Shown one piece after another: positions 38,701 to 48,800 of a stretch of 64,000 nt of DNA. Both the position numbers and the translations under genes were made by a program. Each line of letters begins with the position of its first letter. Position 1 is the stretch's first letter. Source of the stretch: Cyclina sinensis (lineage: Eukaryota; Mollusca; Bivalvia; Venerida; Veneridae); contig JAAONU010000003.1 in NCBI GenBank assembly GCA_012932295.1, positions 32,660,361 through 32,724,360 of the forward strand. The letters are read 5' to 3'. The notes beneath the pieces are model-generated. The model worked only from the letters and a program-made list of their open reading frames with translations, ran no database searches and was not told the DNA's origin.

Positions 38701-41700
38701 TGGACCGACGGACCGACCGACAGACAGACAAATGCAAAGCAATATACCCCCACTTCTTTGAAGAGGGGGCATAATTACGAAACAAAAAGTTATTTCTACA
38801 TGTCACAAAAACACAAACATTTTTTGTGAAAAAGCCTTCATGCTGGAGCTGATAGGGATAATATTACTTCCTGGCAATTAGGACAGTCAAATTCAAATAG
38901 CCTGAGAGCTTTCAATATTTAGATGATACTGCAAGTAATTTTGCCTTATCTGAGGCTTTTTGTTCAAACTCATAAGGCTGAGGTGACTCCACATGACAAG
39001 AAAACATTGTACCTTGAGTATTGGTATGCTTGCACACCGTAAAATATGTTTAAGAATTTCACTATATATCATATTATATACCTGACAACTGATATTAGTA
39101 AAATGGACTTTTTATAAGCTTGGTTTTTCCAACTGTCTGAGCCATAGTGAGTCTTATATAAATTTGTAATAGGTAATCAGTAACTGGTATGTGAGGTCTG
39201 AACTCTGGACTTTCATTTGTCTTAGAATTGTCAGGACTTTGTCAATGTAGACTGCTTTTCTGTCCGAAAAATGCCAGCTGTCATATATTATTTGTCAGGC
39301 AGACAGTATAACTCTATAATGAAAAATGTCAAGTTTTACAAAAAGTAATGTCAACACAGCCAGGGGCAATAACTCATCACTCCAGGGCATTAAACTCTCA
39401 CATACAAAGAGATTATCACCTGTGTAACCCTTGCATGTTGTTCATGGTTCCTTTTTGCTATCAAGTCAGCCAGTTCTTGTTTCTGCTGGGCAGCATACTC
39501 AGTACCTAAAATATATAAATAAAAGCGAGCTAGACTGCAGCAAATTCAAGGTTTTAACAACTATTAGTTCTGCTATCTTAAATGCCATTCAAATACAAAC
39601 TAGTCTGTGGACAGTACACATGTATACCTTACTGTCATTGCTTGAAGAAGCAGTACTATAGAGAAACAATTTTATCTGCAAGAAGTTCCAACCTTTCTCC
39701 TATTTTTGACCAGCACAGTGTAATGACTCATTCACATGATTCCCATTTAGTAACAGGTTTTATTTGAATAAAAGCCAACAATTTCAACTCCTTCCAAACA
39801 GAGGTAGATCTCACAGTAAAGATATTTCAGAAAAGGTTCAGAGTTACTTGTATCACAAATACCAAGGTATGAATAAGCTTGTACGGTCAAACTCATTTCC
39901 ATTTAGATTTGAAAATACCAACTTGTGACATGTTTTCCTGTAATAATAATTGTAAAAGCATCCAAAGTTTAAAGTCACCAAACTTAATATTTTCAGTCAT
40001 GTTTGCTATTAATAAAATGTAGATTTAAAGCTCCTTGTATTAAATCTTAAACATTGTAGTGCACATTAACTATTTTCAAACAGTGTTGTTCCTATAATAT
40101 TCTACTGAAAATACAAAAAATTTCACATTAAATCATGTCTGATATAACAACTAAACAAAAGAAGGTTACTTCACATTTGTTTGCTTTTCAGTCCCCAATC
40201 AATATCTCAGTTATAAAGATAATGAATGCATTAAACTTTTCGTTTCCTACATTGTATTAGTACTGGATTTAAATGACACTGCAAACTTCCTCATGTAGGT
40301 CTAATGGCTATGACATGTAGGGGCTTTAATGCTTTATTAGTTAACAAAATTTTATGTAACCTGAAAAGATACACTTGCCCTGAGCTGGATTTTAACTCAG
40401 GTACTCAGGATCAGAATATAGACACTTAACAACATCACTATAAAAGCTAGCTAACAGGAAAGAGAATAGAAGAGTTGTATTAAATAATTACTACATAATC
40501 TTCCCAAATCCTTAGTGCACTGAATGTCTGTAAAACCTTCTAAAGGAGCTCATTACATCTACACTTGTGAGTTATTTATGCTTAGCACCAAATATTAACC
40601 CAGAAAAATCCATTTGCCCTGAGATGGATTTGAACTCAGGTACCCTAGATCACAAAGCAGACACTCTACCACATCCCCATAAAAGTTAGCTGATAGAGAT
40701 TAGAAGTGCGATATTATACTTTTGTTACACAACTAGAATATATGCATGTAACTGGTATGCAATATCATTACTGAAAGGTTTTAATTGTTTGTAAACAAAT
40801 TACCCACATGTGTATATTTATATTATTGGCTATATCTGTAAATATTGTTTAGTATTTAACTGAAGTCTTACTTTCCATTGCTCAGCCTTGTCACTTCATC
40901 CTCCTCAATATCTTCATTCAATAATTCTGCTACTCTCCTCTTCTGCAATTGAATAAAAAACATTTAAATCTACAAGAACTATGACCTTCACTGACACGAA
41001 GTAAACCAGTTAGATTATGATATTGATAAATCTTCCCTGCCGAACTAGAGAAGTAACCCGCCCCCCACCAAATATGTGGGCCAAACTGGACTCAAACCAA
41101 GGAACCCTAGATCACATCTAGCAGACAGTCAAAGAAGTAAGTGTTTAGTTTTTCCTTAAATTACAGAGAAAAGTCATGCTTTTATGAAGGCAGATTCTCA
41201 ATTTGAACGTGCTTTCTATTCAAAGTAAAAACATCTGCTGAAGAGTAGTAATATGATTAAAACAGTTTAAGGGGAATCTGACTCTTATAATGATAGTGTT
41301 TACAGAAAATGTTCAGTCAGGCTGGAATATGTGACATAGACTGAAGAGGGAAACACATACACTGGTAGTCTCACTATTTCGCCTCCAAAGGTGAATCAAT
41401 ATTACAAGCTGATATTTTAAGCTAGTTTACCTTCTTAAAGGCTGAACAACTAAAAACACAACTGTCAGATCTATAAATGTGGTTCAACTCTTTAAGCATA
41501 ATGTTTTGTTTTTTGGGGGTTTTACACCAGCTGTAGTCATATCTCAGCAGTCAGTCCACCTAAAAAGTGTTCCTGGGTAACCAACCAGTTTACTAACCTA
41601 TTTCTCTACAAGTGACTGACTACTTCCTCACTTGATACAGAGGTGCAGGACAAATTTATTGCATAATTTATAGACGCACTTTCTGAGATCAATTATCAAA

Positions 41701-42090
41701 GAGAAATTCAGCCAGCCCTGCATGAGACTGAACAGGGAACCCCTGGATTGACAATCTAATGCTCTACCCCTACTGTACCAGCTTTTATCAGTGGATTGAG
41801 CAAGTTTTATGGATTTTAAATGTCCACAAAAAATGTTTAAGTAAGATCTCTAGTAAAAATCTTATCTTTTGAAATTTTAATGTTTCTGACACATGTCTGC
41901 CTAGTATAGTCAGTACTGACTTTTGGCAGTAATAAGTTGAAGCTCAAGTAAAGCTAGCGTAGGGTCGGCTAAGCGTAATGAATAAGACTAACACACTGGC
42001 AAAAAACATCTGAATATTTCTGAAAAAAATATAACTTACCCTTTGATTATCCAATGCACATTTGTCATCACCATCTCTCTTAAAAGACAT
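35772..42090 (-). CDS. SCNM1 orthologue (minor spliceosome protein), one exon not found
   Basis: SCNM1 is a nuclear component of the U12-dependent spliceosome. Minus-strand exons seen: 42090-42040 (17 codons, MSFKRDGDDK...), 40942-40872, 39505-39420, 36911-36169 and 35862-35772. The N-terminus matches the family start MSFKREGDD followed by KKRRVxxLL; exon 2 gives KRRVAELLNEDIEEDE and RLSNGK. The C-terminus SGWKRDWTGSWVKDED plus an acidic FDSDEEPPD tail matches the family's conserved end. Exon 4 is long (247 codons), basic and Ser/Asn-rich, making the protein larger than the ~230-residue human form. The family's matrin-type C2H2 finger should follow RLSNGK, but no such exon was seen in 39506-40871. 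Exon 2 leaves two bases of a codon while the exon at 39505 needs one carried base, so at least one exon is unaccounted for. A 23-nt candidate (39655-39633) fits the phases but encodes no finger. Confidence 0.82.
37166..38026. repeat. ATGCCCCC-type element with ~140-150-bp tandem units, copy 1
   Basis: Ends are ATGCCCCCC (37166) and GGGGGCAT (38026). Between them are about six units recognisable by TTATTGATCGGAAACCG (37213, 37366, 37510, 37648, 37792, 37929). Typical unit text: TGACCTTTGACCTAATGACC, CAAAATCAATAGGGGTCATC, CCAAGTTTGGTGAACCTAGG. The right side carries GACCGACCGACAGACAGAC. It is in an SCNM1 intron. Perfect AGGTCA-ATG-TGACCT palindromes are at 37675-37689 and 37820-37834. Confidence 0.9.
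37514..39007. repeat. ~746-bp direct segmental duplication
   Basis: Sequence from about 37514 to 38259 is repeated at about 38260 to 39007. The repeat covers three array units, the right terminus and about 230 bp of unique flank (ending CATGACAAGAAAACATTG). The flank portion is almost identical (only single-base differences such as CTACGGACC against CTCTGGACC), so it is recent. The junction falls inside an array unit (TTTTTAGGATGAAGG), consistent with unequal exchange. Confidence 0.9.
40370..40740 (-). repeat. Two tRNA-derived SINE copies in an SCNM1 intron
   Basis: On the minus strand, 40692-40610 reads GGGGATGTGGTAGAGTGTCT, then GAGTTCAAATCC and TCAGGGC: an A-box and B-box in tRNA spacing. 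A second more decayed copy is at 40452-40374 (GAGTTAAAATCC). Both share AGCTAGC/TAGCTGATAG and AGAGATTAGAAG flanks. Not functional tRNAs: the cloverleaf is broken. They lie where the SCNM1 zinc-finger exon is expected. Confidence 0.6.
41040..41110 (-). repeat. tRNA-like SINE remnant
   Basis: Minus-strand GGTTTGAGTCC B-box preceded by GATCTAGGGTTCC; the A-box is lost. Similar to the copies at 40.4-40.7 kb. Confidence 0.4.
41650..41800 (-). repeat. tRNA-derived SINE
   Basis: Minus-strand TACAGTAGGGGTAGAGCATT and GGGGTTCCCTGTTCAGTC are in tRNA-like order, followed by a GCAGGGCTGG body. It abuts the LINE 3' fragment at 41765-41950. Confidence 0.45.
41765..41950 (+). repeat. LINE 3'-end fragment
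   Basis: Related to the 26.7-kb copy: AGCTTTTATCAGTGGATTGA, then CAGTACTGACTTTTGGCAGT and TTGAAGCTCAAG. 5'-truncated and non-coding. Confidence 0.65.
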
Positions 42091-42586
42091 ATTTCACCTG
42101 GTCATTGGCTATCACACAGTTGTAGTATCTTTATACTGCCAAATTCTGACTTTGTGAAAACATCATCTTTCCCTAAACAGCACTATACTGAAAACCATAG
42201 AAAATGCAAAATACTTAGGAGTTACTATAAGAAGTAACCTGAACTGGTCATCCCACATAAATAGCATCACAAACAAAGCAAAAAACTGCTTAAGGTTCAT
42301 CAGATGAAATGTCAAAACACAAAACAAAGAACTCAAAGAAGCAGCATATAAAACATATGTAAGACCACAGGTCGAATACTGGTCAACCATATGGCACCCA
42401 TGGCAGAAATATGTCACTCACAGAATAGAAATTTGCCAAAGGTCAGCTGCAAGGTACATTCATATTGATTACAACTATACAAGCAGTAAGAACTAAAATG
42501 GTCAACATTAGAATAAAGGTAAAACCATGCCAGCCTGGTCATGCTACACTAAATAAAAACAAGTCAATGTCAATCACAATCACCTT

Positions 42587-43285
42587 CAGACATGGGGTCA
42601 ATTACATTGCAATGTAATTAATTATATTACAAATTACTTCTGAATCCCTCAATTACAAATACAATTACTCACTTTTTCAAATGTAATTAATTAAATTACA
42701 ATTACTTTCAGAATGTAATTAATTGAATTACAAATTACATTTCCAAAATTTATTTTATATACACACACAAGTAGCTACTTCATAATATGGCATAGACATT
42801 GACACATAGTACAGTTACATGTAATATGAATATGAATACAAAGCAGGCAAATTAATAAACATGTTCACATTCTATAGTCTACGATTATGTCAGTTTTAAT
42901 TCTCCGTTTCACACTCACTAGTCTGTTTTATTACACTTGATCATCATCAGGGCTTCAAAATTTTTGTCTGTGAGTCTACATCTTTCTGGAGGATTGGTCA
43001 ATATACTGCCCCGGGGCAACAGTCATAATTATTACAAAAATGTTTTCACACCTAATCAAACAGTACTTTGTATTAAATAGTTGCTTTATGTGTGTTAGGA
43101 TTCATGAAATATTGTAACTGAAGTGTAATTAAAATTAAATAAAAATTACACATAATTTTCACTGTAATTTATTACAGTTCAATGACATGTAATTTAAGTT
43201 TGCCTCAATTACAAATTACATTCAATTACTTGAAAAAAAAAGTTATTAATTGTAATTAATTACAATTTCAATTACCCCATGCCTG
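42587..43285. mobile_element. 699-bp non-autonomous hAT element
   Basis: Ends CAGACATGGGGTCAATTAC and, inverted, CAGGCATGGGGTAATTG, with repeated AATTACATTGTAATTAATTA palindromic subtermini. Exact 8-bp target duplication ATCACCTT at 42579-42586 and 43286-43293 is diagnostic of hAT. No transposase frame. Confidence 0.85.
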
Positions 43286-43448
43286 ATCACCTTACAAACA
43301 CAACTTCAAGAAACAACAAATTCCTCATCCCGCATTCAAAAACACAACATCACATGAACTCATTCTTTCCAAGGACTATATGACTCTAGAATGAATTACA
43401 GACCGAGATTAAAGCTACCCCAACTGTGCCAGCTTTTATCAGTGGACT

Positions 43449-43603
43449 CAGGGTCTTTCAAATAGCATGGTCTGGAAACGCGCTATATAAATCCTTATCG
43501 CTGCGACTTATCATGTTTTGGTATTGGTTTTTACCTACGAGTGATTATCATATACATGTAGATAACATGGCCCTACAAATTCCGTGCTATTTGAAAGACC
43601 CTG
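43449..43603. mobile_element. 155-bp MITE, hAT-like
   Basis: Terminal inverted repeats of 22 bp (CAGGGTCTTTCAAATAGCAT... at 43449; GCTATTTGAAAGACCCTG at the right end) with one visible difference. Flanked by GTGGACT on both sides (43442-43448 and 43604-43610), a 7-8 bp target duplication. It splits the same LINE remnant as the 699-bp element. Confidence 0.85.
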
Positions 43604-44279
43604 GTGGACTGAACAGGTTTTATAGATTTTAAAGATTCAAAATAAATGATTTATCTATTCATACTGCAGCACACTCGTCAGAGCATTATGTGCAGGTGAT
43701 TAAGTGAGATCTTTAGTAAAATCTTGTTTTCTTTGTTATTATCTTATATAATTTTAATGTTCCGTCACGTCGCGCCTACCTAGTATTATTGACTTTTGGC
43801 ATAAATAAGTTGAAGTTGATTTATGCACCTCACGTCCACAGGAATCAGAAATATGTCACTTGTTTTAATAAAATTATCGATAATACTTGTCAATAACTAT
43901 TTCTCTGCAAGCATTGTCCAAATTTTTAGACATTGTGCATTTGAAGGTTTCATTGATCCCTAAACTTTCTAGTGGAACTGATAGATGGAAAATATACTTA
44001 CAAAGAACAAACTTCTATCATCTGTCATCTAGTCAAATCATCAATATAACGGCAAATGAGTTGATATACCAAGTGCCTATGAGTTGAAGTTTTAATCCAC
44101 CCCATTAAAATCATTTCTTACTCTGGCGAATATTTTTTTTCTTGGCAAAAATATAAAACTGAAAATTAGGCCCTAGTGACCAGCATTCCGGTAACTGGAG
44201 AAAAAAAAGAAAGAAAAAAAAGAAAGATTCATAAGAATTAGTGGCACGCATTAAGGGGAAGTAATGAGACCATAATAAT

Positions 44280-44359
44280 CAAAATACATGTCACGTGACT
44301 TCATAGAAAGTTGACGCGTAAACTTCCGTTCCATTCATCGAAAAATTTTAACGTTACAG
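44280..44359 (+). promoter_or_regulatory. Candidate ERGIC2 promoter and 5' non-coding exon
   Basis: A CpG-containing patch ends at a strong donor, GTTACAG/GTAAGG (GT at 44360), about 1.4 kb before the acceptor of the exon bearing the ERGIC2 start. Within it GTCACGTGAC (44290-44299) is a perfect palindromic E-box matching the CLEAR consensus bound by TFEB/TFE3-type factors in vertebrates. No transcript evidence is available. Confidence 0.4.
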
Positions 44360-44574
44360 GTAAGGCTGAGTGAAATATTTGACATGAGAAACTGTCTTAA
44401 TGATGCCTTCATTAATTTCATTCCGTTTTTTCTCTGTAGTTGTGCAAAACTGTATAAAGTATTGTTGATAACAATTCGGATGGGCAGACTTTAGACGAAT
44501 TTGTACTATTAAATGTGATAATTTTCATGCATTGAAGTGCAGGGAAATATCCTTGAAAATAAATTGTTATTGTT

Positions 44575-44760
44575 CAACTTACACTTATTACTGCCAAAAG
44601 TCAATACTGACTATACTAGGCAGGCGCGTGCCAAGAACATTAAAATTATAAAAGATAATAACAAAGAAAACAAGATTTAACTGAAGATCTTACCTAAATA
44701 CTTAAAATCTATAAAACTTGTTTAGTCCACTGATAAAAAGCTGGCACATAAACTTAAAAA
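44575..44760 (-). repeat. LINE 3'-end fragment, inverted
   Basis: Inverse complement of the 3' tail family (ACTGCCAAAAGTCAATACTG to CTGATAAAAAGCTGG). 5'-truncated. Confidence 0.7.
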
Positions 44761-44902
44761 AAACCAATAAAACTTAATGTTACAACAACAAAGCTAATTG
44801 TATAGTTTAGTTTTGTGTTTGTAAAGAAGCATTATGTTATAATTCATACAATGTATTGCTTATTGTTACCTATGTTGTAAGGCAGGGAAATTTTATGTTA
44901 AA

Positions 44903-45640
44903 ATGATTAAAATATGCAGAAATATTCAAACTAAAACACAAAGTATCGGAGAAGCAGCCTATAAAACATTAGTTAGGCCACAAGTGGAATATGCCTCAGC
45001 TGTCTGGAGCCCGCACACAAAAACCAATATAGATAAAATAGAAAAAGTTCAACGTAGAGCAGTCCGATGGGTAAAAAATGACTATTCATATAACAGTAGT
45101 GTCACCCGTATGCAGACAGAACTTGGCTGGCAGACACTACAAGACAGACGTGACCTTTGTAGACTTACAGTATTTTACAAAATTGTTTATGGCTTGCTGG
45201 CGGTTTCGCTACCATCGTATCTTGAGAGGCCGGCGAGAGTGTCTCGTCACATGCACCCTCTATCTTTCAGACAAGTTCACACCTCTTCCAACTACGTCAA
45301 ATATTCTTTTTTCCCATATACTGTAGTACTCTGGAACAACCTTCCCGCCACTGTTGTCCTACAGACAGACCTTGATGAGTTTAAGGGTGGACTAAACCCC
45401 TCATTGCTCCCCAGTCGCCCCTGAATGTGTAAAGCTCTGTTTTTAACAAACTTTTTAACCTATAAATACATTTCGTCTTATTTTTAACACTTTCACACTT
45501 TATTTCACATCTCACTTTCATGCTTTGAAGTCTCCCTTTCAATGCTTTTAAACACTTTTATCTTGCACTGACGCGCACCTGCCAGTCATACCCGAGAGGG
45601 GTGTTAGGCTGTATAGATAGATAGAAATGAGACTGAAATA
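44903..45640 (+). pseudogene. 5'-truncated LINE: reverse-transcriptase C-terminus with TAGA tail
   Basis: An open frame (44903-45424, 173 codons) encodes AYKTLVRPQVEYASAVWSPH, KVQRRAVRW, LGWQTLQDRRDLCRLTVFYK and SFFPYTVVLWNNLP, the C-terminal thumb/linker region of a Jockey/CR1-like non-LTR retrotransposon reverse transcriptase. The catalytic YxDD part is missing. After the stop, a ~200-bp 3' UTR ends in TATAGATAGATAGAAATG, a microsatellite tail typical of CR1/L2-type LINEs. Lies in the presumed ERGIC2 5' intron. A different subfamily from the 42-kb remnant. Confidence 0.85.
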
Positions 45641-45840
45641 GCTACATGTATGTTATTTTCGTACTTCTCACTAATTACCCTGAAAAAACACTAAAGACTG
45701 TTTATTATAAATATAATAATCCAGATCTGTATTGAGAATATGATTTGATGTACTTGGGTAGCTGTTCTAAGAAACTGTTTTTATTTTTTTTATTGTAGAG
45801 ATGTGAGTTTGAAGGTACATGTTTTTGTAAATGAGGCAAT

Positions 45841-48800
45841 ATGAGACGTGCAGCTGTTGCCAGTCAAAGCCAGACATCAAAGGCTTTAAAAGTAGTCAAG
45901 GAGCTTGATGCATTTCCAAAAGTTCCTGACAATTTCAAGGAGAAGTCTGTTTCTGGAGGAGGAAGTAAGTGAGGGCTGTTATGAAAAATCTTATTTCATG
46001 CAGGGAAAAGTATAACCATAGAAAAATATGTATTAAAGCCTCTGTTTTTTTGTTTGTTTTTGTTAAGCCTTGTGTCCAAGACACACAAAAGAGTGAACTA
46101 TTATTCAAAGATGTAACTTTTTGTTGTAAGCCATTCAGGCTTATAGGTAGAGCAAAACTGTAGGCATGGATTCAGTTCTGTAGGTTCAAACAATAAAAAC
46201 CTACCTCTTTAAACTTAGATCTTTAAGGTCCATTGGGTCGTTGGTTTGCTTGTAGGCCCAATGAGAATTTTACAAGTTATGGGCCTGATCAGAAAAAAGC
46301 TTTTTCATCAGAAAGCATTTGTGATTTTAGAAACTGTCATTTCTGATACTGTCAGCTCAACATTTATACAAAACATTTTATCAAAAACTGCCAATGAGAA
46401 TTTATTAAAAAGAAAAAAGTATGCTGGAATATAGTTTTTTTCTGCAAAATAGTTCTAGATATTGTATTTCTCTGCAGTATTGTATTGTTTTCAATTAACA
46501 CTATTTTGTGAGATCTAAATCCATGTAAAAGTGAAATTTACTATTTGATAATATTTCATAATTTTGTGATACCTGATTAGGCTTGATATTGAAGTAATTA
46601 GAGATTGAAACAGTGAATGAGAATTTTGAATATTGGAGCAGTGCTTAAGACAAAGAAGGAATGATTTACTTTTCAGTTTTTAGCTATAAACTGACAAGTG
46701 TTTTTACATTGCAGTTTCTGTTGTGACGTTTGTGTTCATCCTGATATTAGTGATCTCAGAAATCCAGTACTATGCCAGCAGTCTACTCAAGTTTGACTAT
46801 GAGGTGGACACAGAAGTTGATGGGTAAAGAAGCCATTTGATGATAAATTTGTACTAATGTTAGATTTACTGGTAGCTTCAGTAACCAACATCTCGTACAA
46901 CAATTATGAAATTGTTTGAAAATGACAGCCATTTCAACAATTTCTTTAAAAGAGACATGTATATTTTTCTAAACTACCAAGTTTAATTACTGTGCACAAA
47001 CATGGTTTATAACAGTCTGGTCTTTTATATGTAACAAATTACCAGAATCATTGATTCAGAACTCTGAAAAATATTCAAAGGGTGGCAGTTTTAAATGGTA
47101 AATTTAGGTTACCATAAACATGTTTTAGAAGTTGAACAATGTTTTTAGTTTAATATGTAGTCCTTGTACCTCAGTGTATTCCTGGCAGAGGGACATCTAA
47201 CAGCAGTATTCTCATGGTCAGTATATTTGATGTATCATGAACATTTGTCGGTTCCACACTGTACCTGTCTTAACTTGTCTTATGGTGAGTTATAATAATT
47301 ATATTTATGTTATATGACATTAATAATTTATTTTTTTAACTTCCAGAAAAATCAAGATCAATATTGATATGACAGTTGCCATGAGATGTGAACGTAAGTA
47401 ACTATATAAACTGTACTGTATCCCGGCTATTACTCAAGAGATAAATAAAATTGAACTAGACATGGGTGAGTGACTTTGTAAAAAGGCCTCAAACAGTGCA
47501 GATGAGCAGTTGACATATTCATAATTTGTGAGAAGGCCCACTGCATGACCTCTAACCCCCAAAGTGTAGAAGTAGTTTGGCCTGGGTCAGTGACATCCAT
47601 TCTCCCATTCTGAAACAGATCAAAGAGACAGATTTTAGAAGTCTAAATTTCATGCTTTACTATGGATTTGGGAAAACCTAATAAGCTAATATAAGTTAAC
47701 ACTGACTTTTTAAAGTTAAAATCTTTGTCTGAAGGGTAAATATAACACATGTAAAAAGCTTGAAAAGTTCTGGACTGATTGCGATGACCCAGTTTCACTT
47801 ATAAAATATACTGAAATTACAGGATTTGGATGTGTTACAACTATGTTTGTGACAAATATTTTCATTATTATGCCCCCCCTTCAAAGGAGTGGGGGTATAT
47901 TGCTTTGCATTTGTCTGTCTGTCGGTCGGTCCGTAGACCAAATGGTTTCGACCAATAACTAAAGAATGCTTAGGCCTAGGAACTTCAAACTTGGTAGGAT
48001 GATTGTCCATCACCAGTAGATGACCCCTATTGATTTTGGGGTCAAAGGTCAAGGTCACATTGACCTTGTAGGTAGAAACTGTTTCCGACCAATAACTAAA
48101 GAACACTTAGGCCTAGGAACTTCAAACTTGGTAGGATGGTTGTCCATCACCAGTAGATGACCCCTATTGATTTTGGGGTCAAGGGGTCAAAGGTCAAGGT
48201 CACATTGACCTTGTAGGTAGAAACAGTTTCCAACCAATAACTAGAGAACTCTTTGACCTAGGTTCACCAAACTTGGTTTGCTGGTTGGTCATACCAGTAG
48301 ATGACCCCTATTGATTTTGTGGTCATTAGGTCAAAGGTCAAGCTCACAGGGACCTTCATCCTAAAAATGGTTTCCGATCAATAACTAGAGAACGCTTTGA
48401 CCTAGGTTCACCAAACTTGGTAAGCTGGTTGTTCATCACCAGTAGATGACCCCCATTGACTTTGAGGTCATTAGGTCAAGGGTCAAGCTCACAGAGACTT
48501 TGACTCTAAAAACGGTTTCCGATCAATAACTAGAGAACGCTTTGACCTAGGTTCACCAAACTTGGTATGCTAGATGATCCCTATTGATTTTGAGGTCATT
48601 AGGTCAAAGGTCAAGCTCACAGGGACCTTCATCCTAAAAACGGTTTCTGATCAATAACTAGAGAACGCTTTGACCTAGGTTCACCAAACTTGGTATACTG
48701 GTTGGTCATCACCAGTAGATGACCCCTATTGACATTGAGGTCATTAGGTCAAAGGTCAAGATCACAGGGACTTTCATCTTAAAAACGGTTTCCGATCAAT

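Larger units (their letters stand above)
42180..43830 (+). pseudogene. LINE reverse-transcriptase C-terminal remnant, interrupted twice
   Basis: From about 42203 the plus strand reads AKYLGVTIRSNLNWSSHI, then LKEAAYKTYVRPQVEYWSTI with an in-frame stop: the C-terminal segment of a Jockey/CR1-type non-LTR reverse transcriptase. It resumes after each of two insertions (42587-43285, 43449-43603) and ends with the shared 3' tail TATTGACTTTTGGCATAAAT near 43800. Order of events: LINE first, then two DNA transposons. Confidence 0.75.

Noticed and set aside
37874..38829. Duplicated 69-codon frames as a gene family
   Set aside because: Both are the same stretch of repeat array in a 746-bp duplication; not coding.
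39633..39655. 23-nt microexon as the missing SCNM1 exon
   Set aside because: Splice sites and phases fit, but it encodes no zinc-finger residues; kept only as a possibility in the SCNM1 entry.
40610..40692. Functional tRNA gene on the minus strand
   Set aside because: A- and B-boxes are visible but the stems do not pair well and a diverged copy lies beside it; a SINE head fits better.
42043..42237. Plus-strand 64-codon frame as a gene
   Set aside because: It overlaps SCNM1 exon 1 on the other strand and LINE remnant sequence; no independent support.
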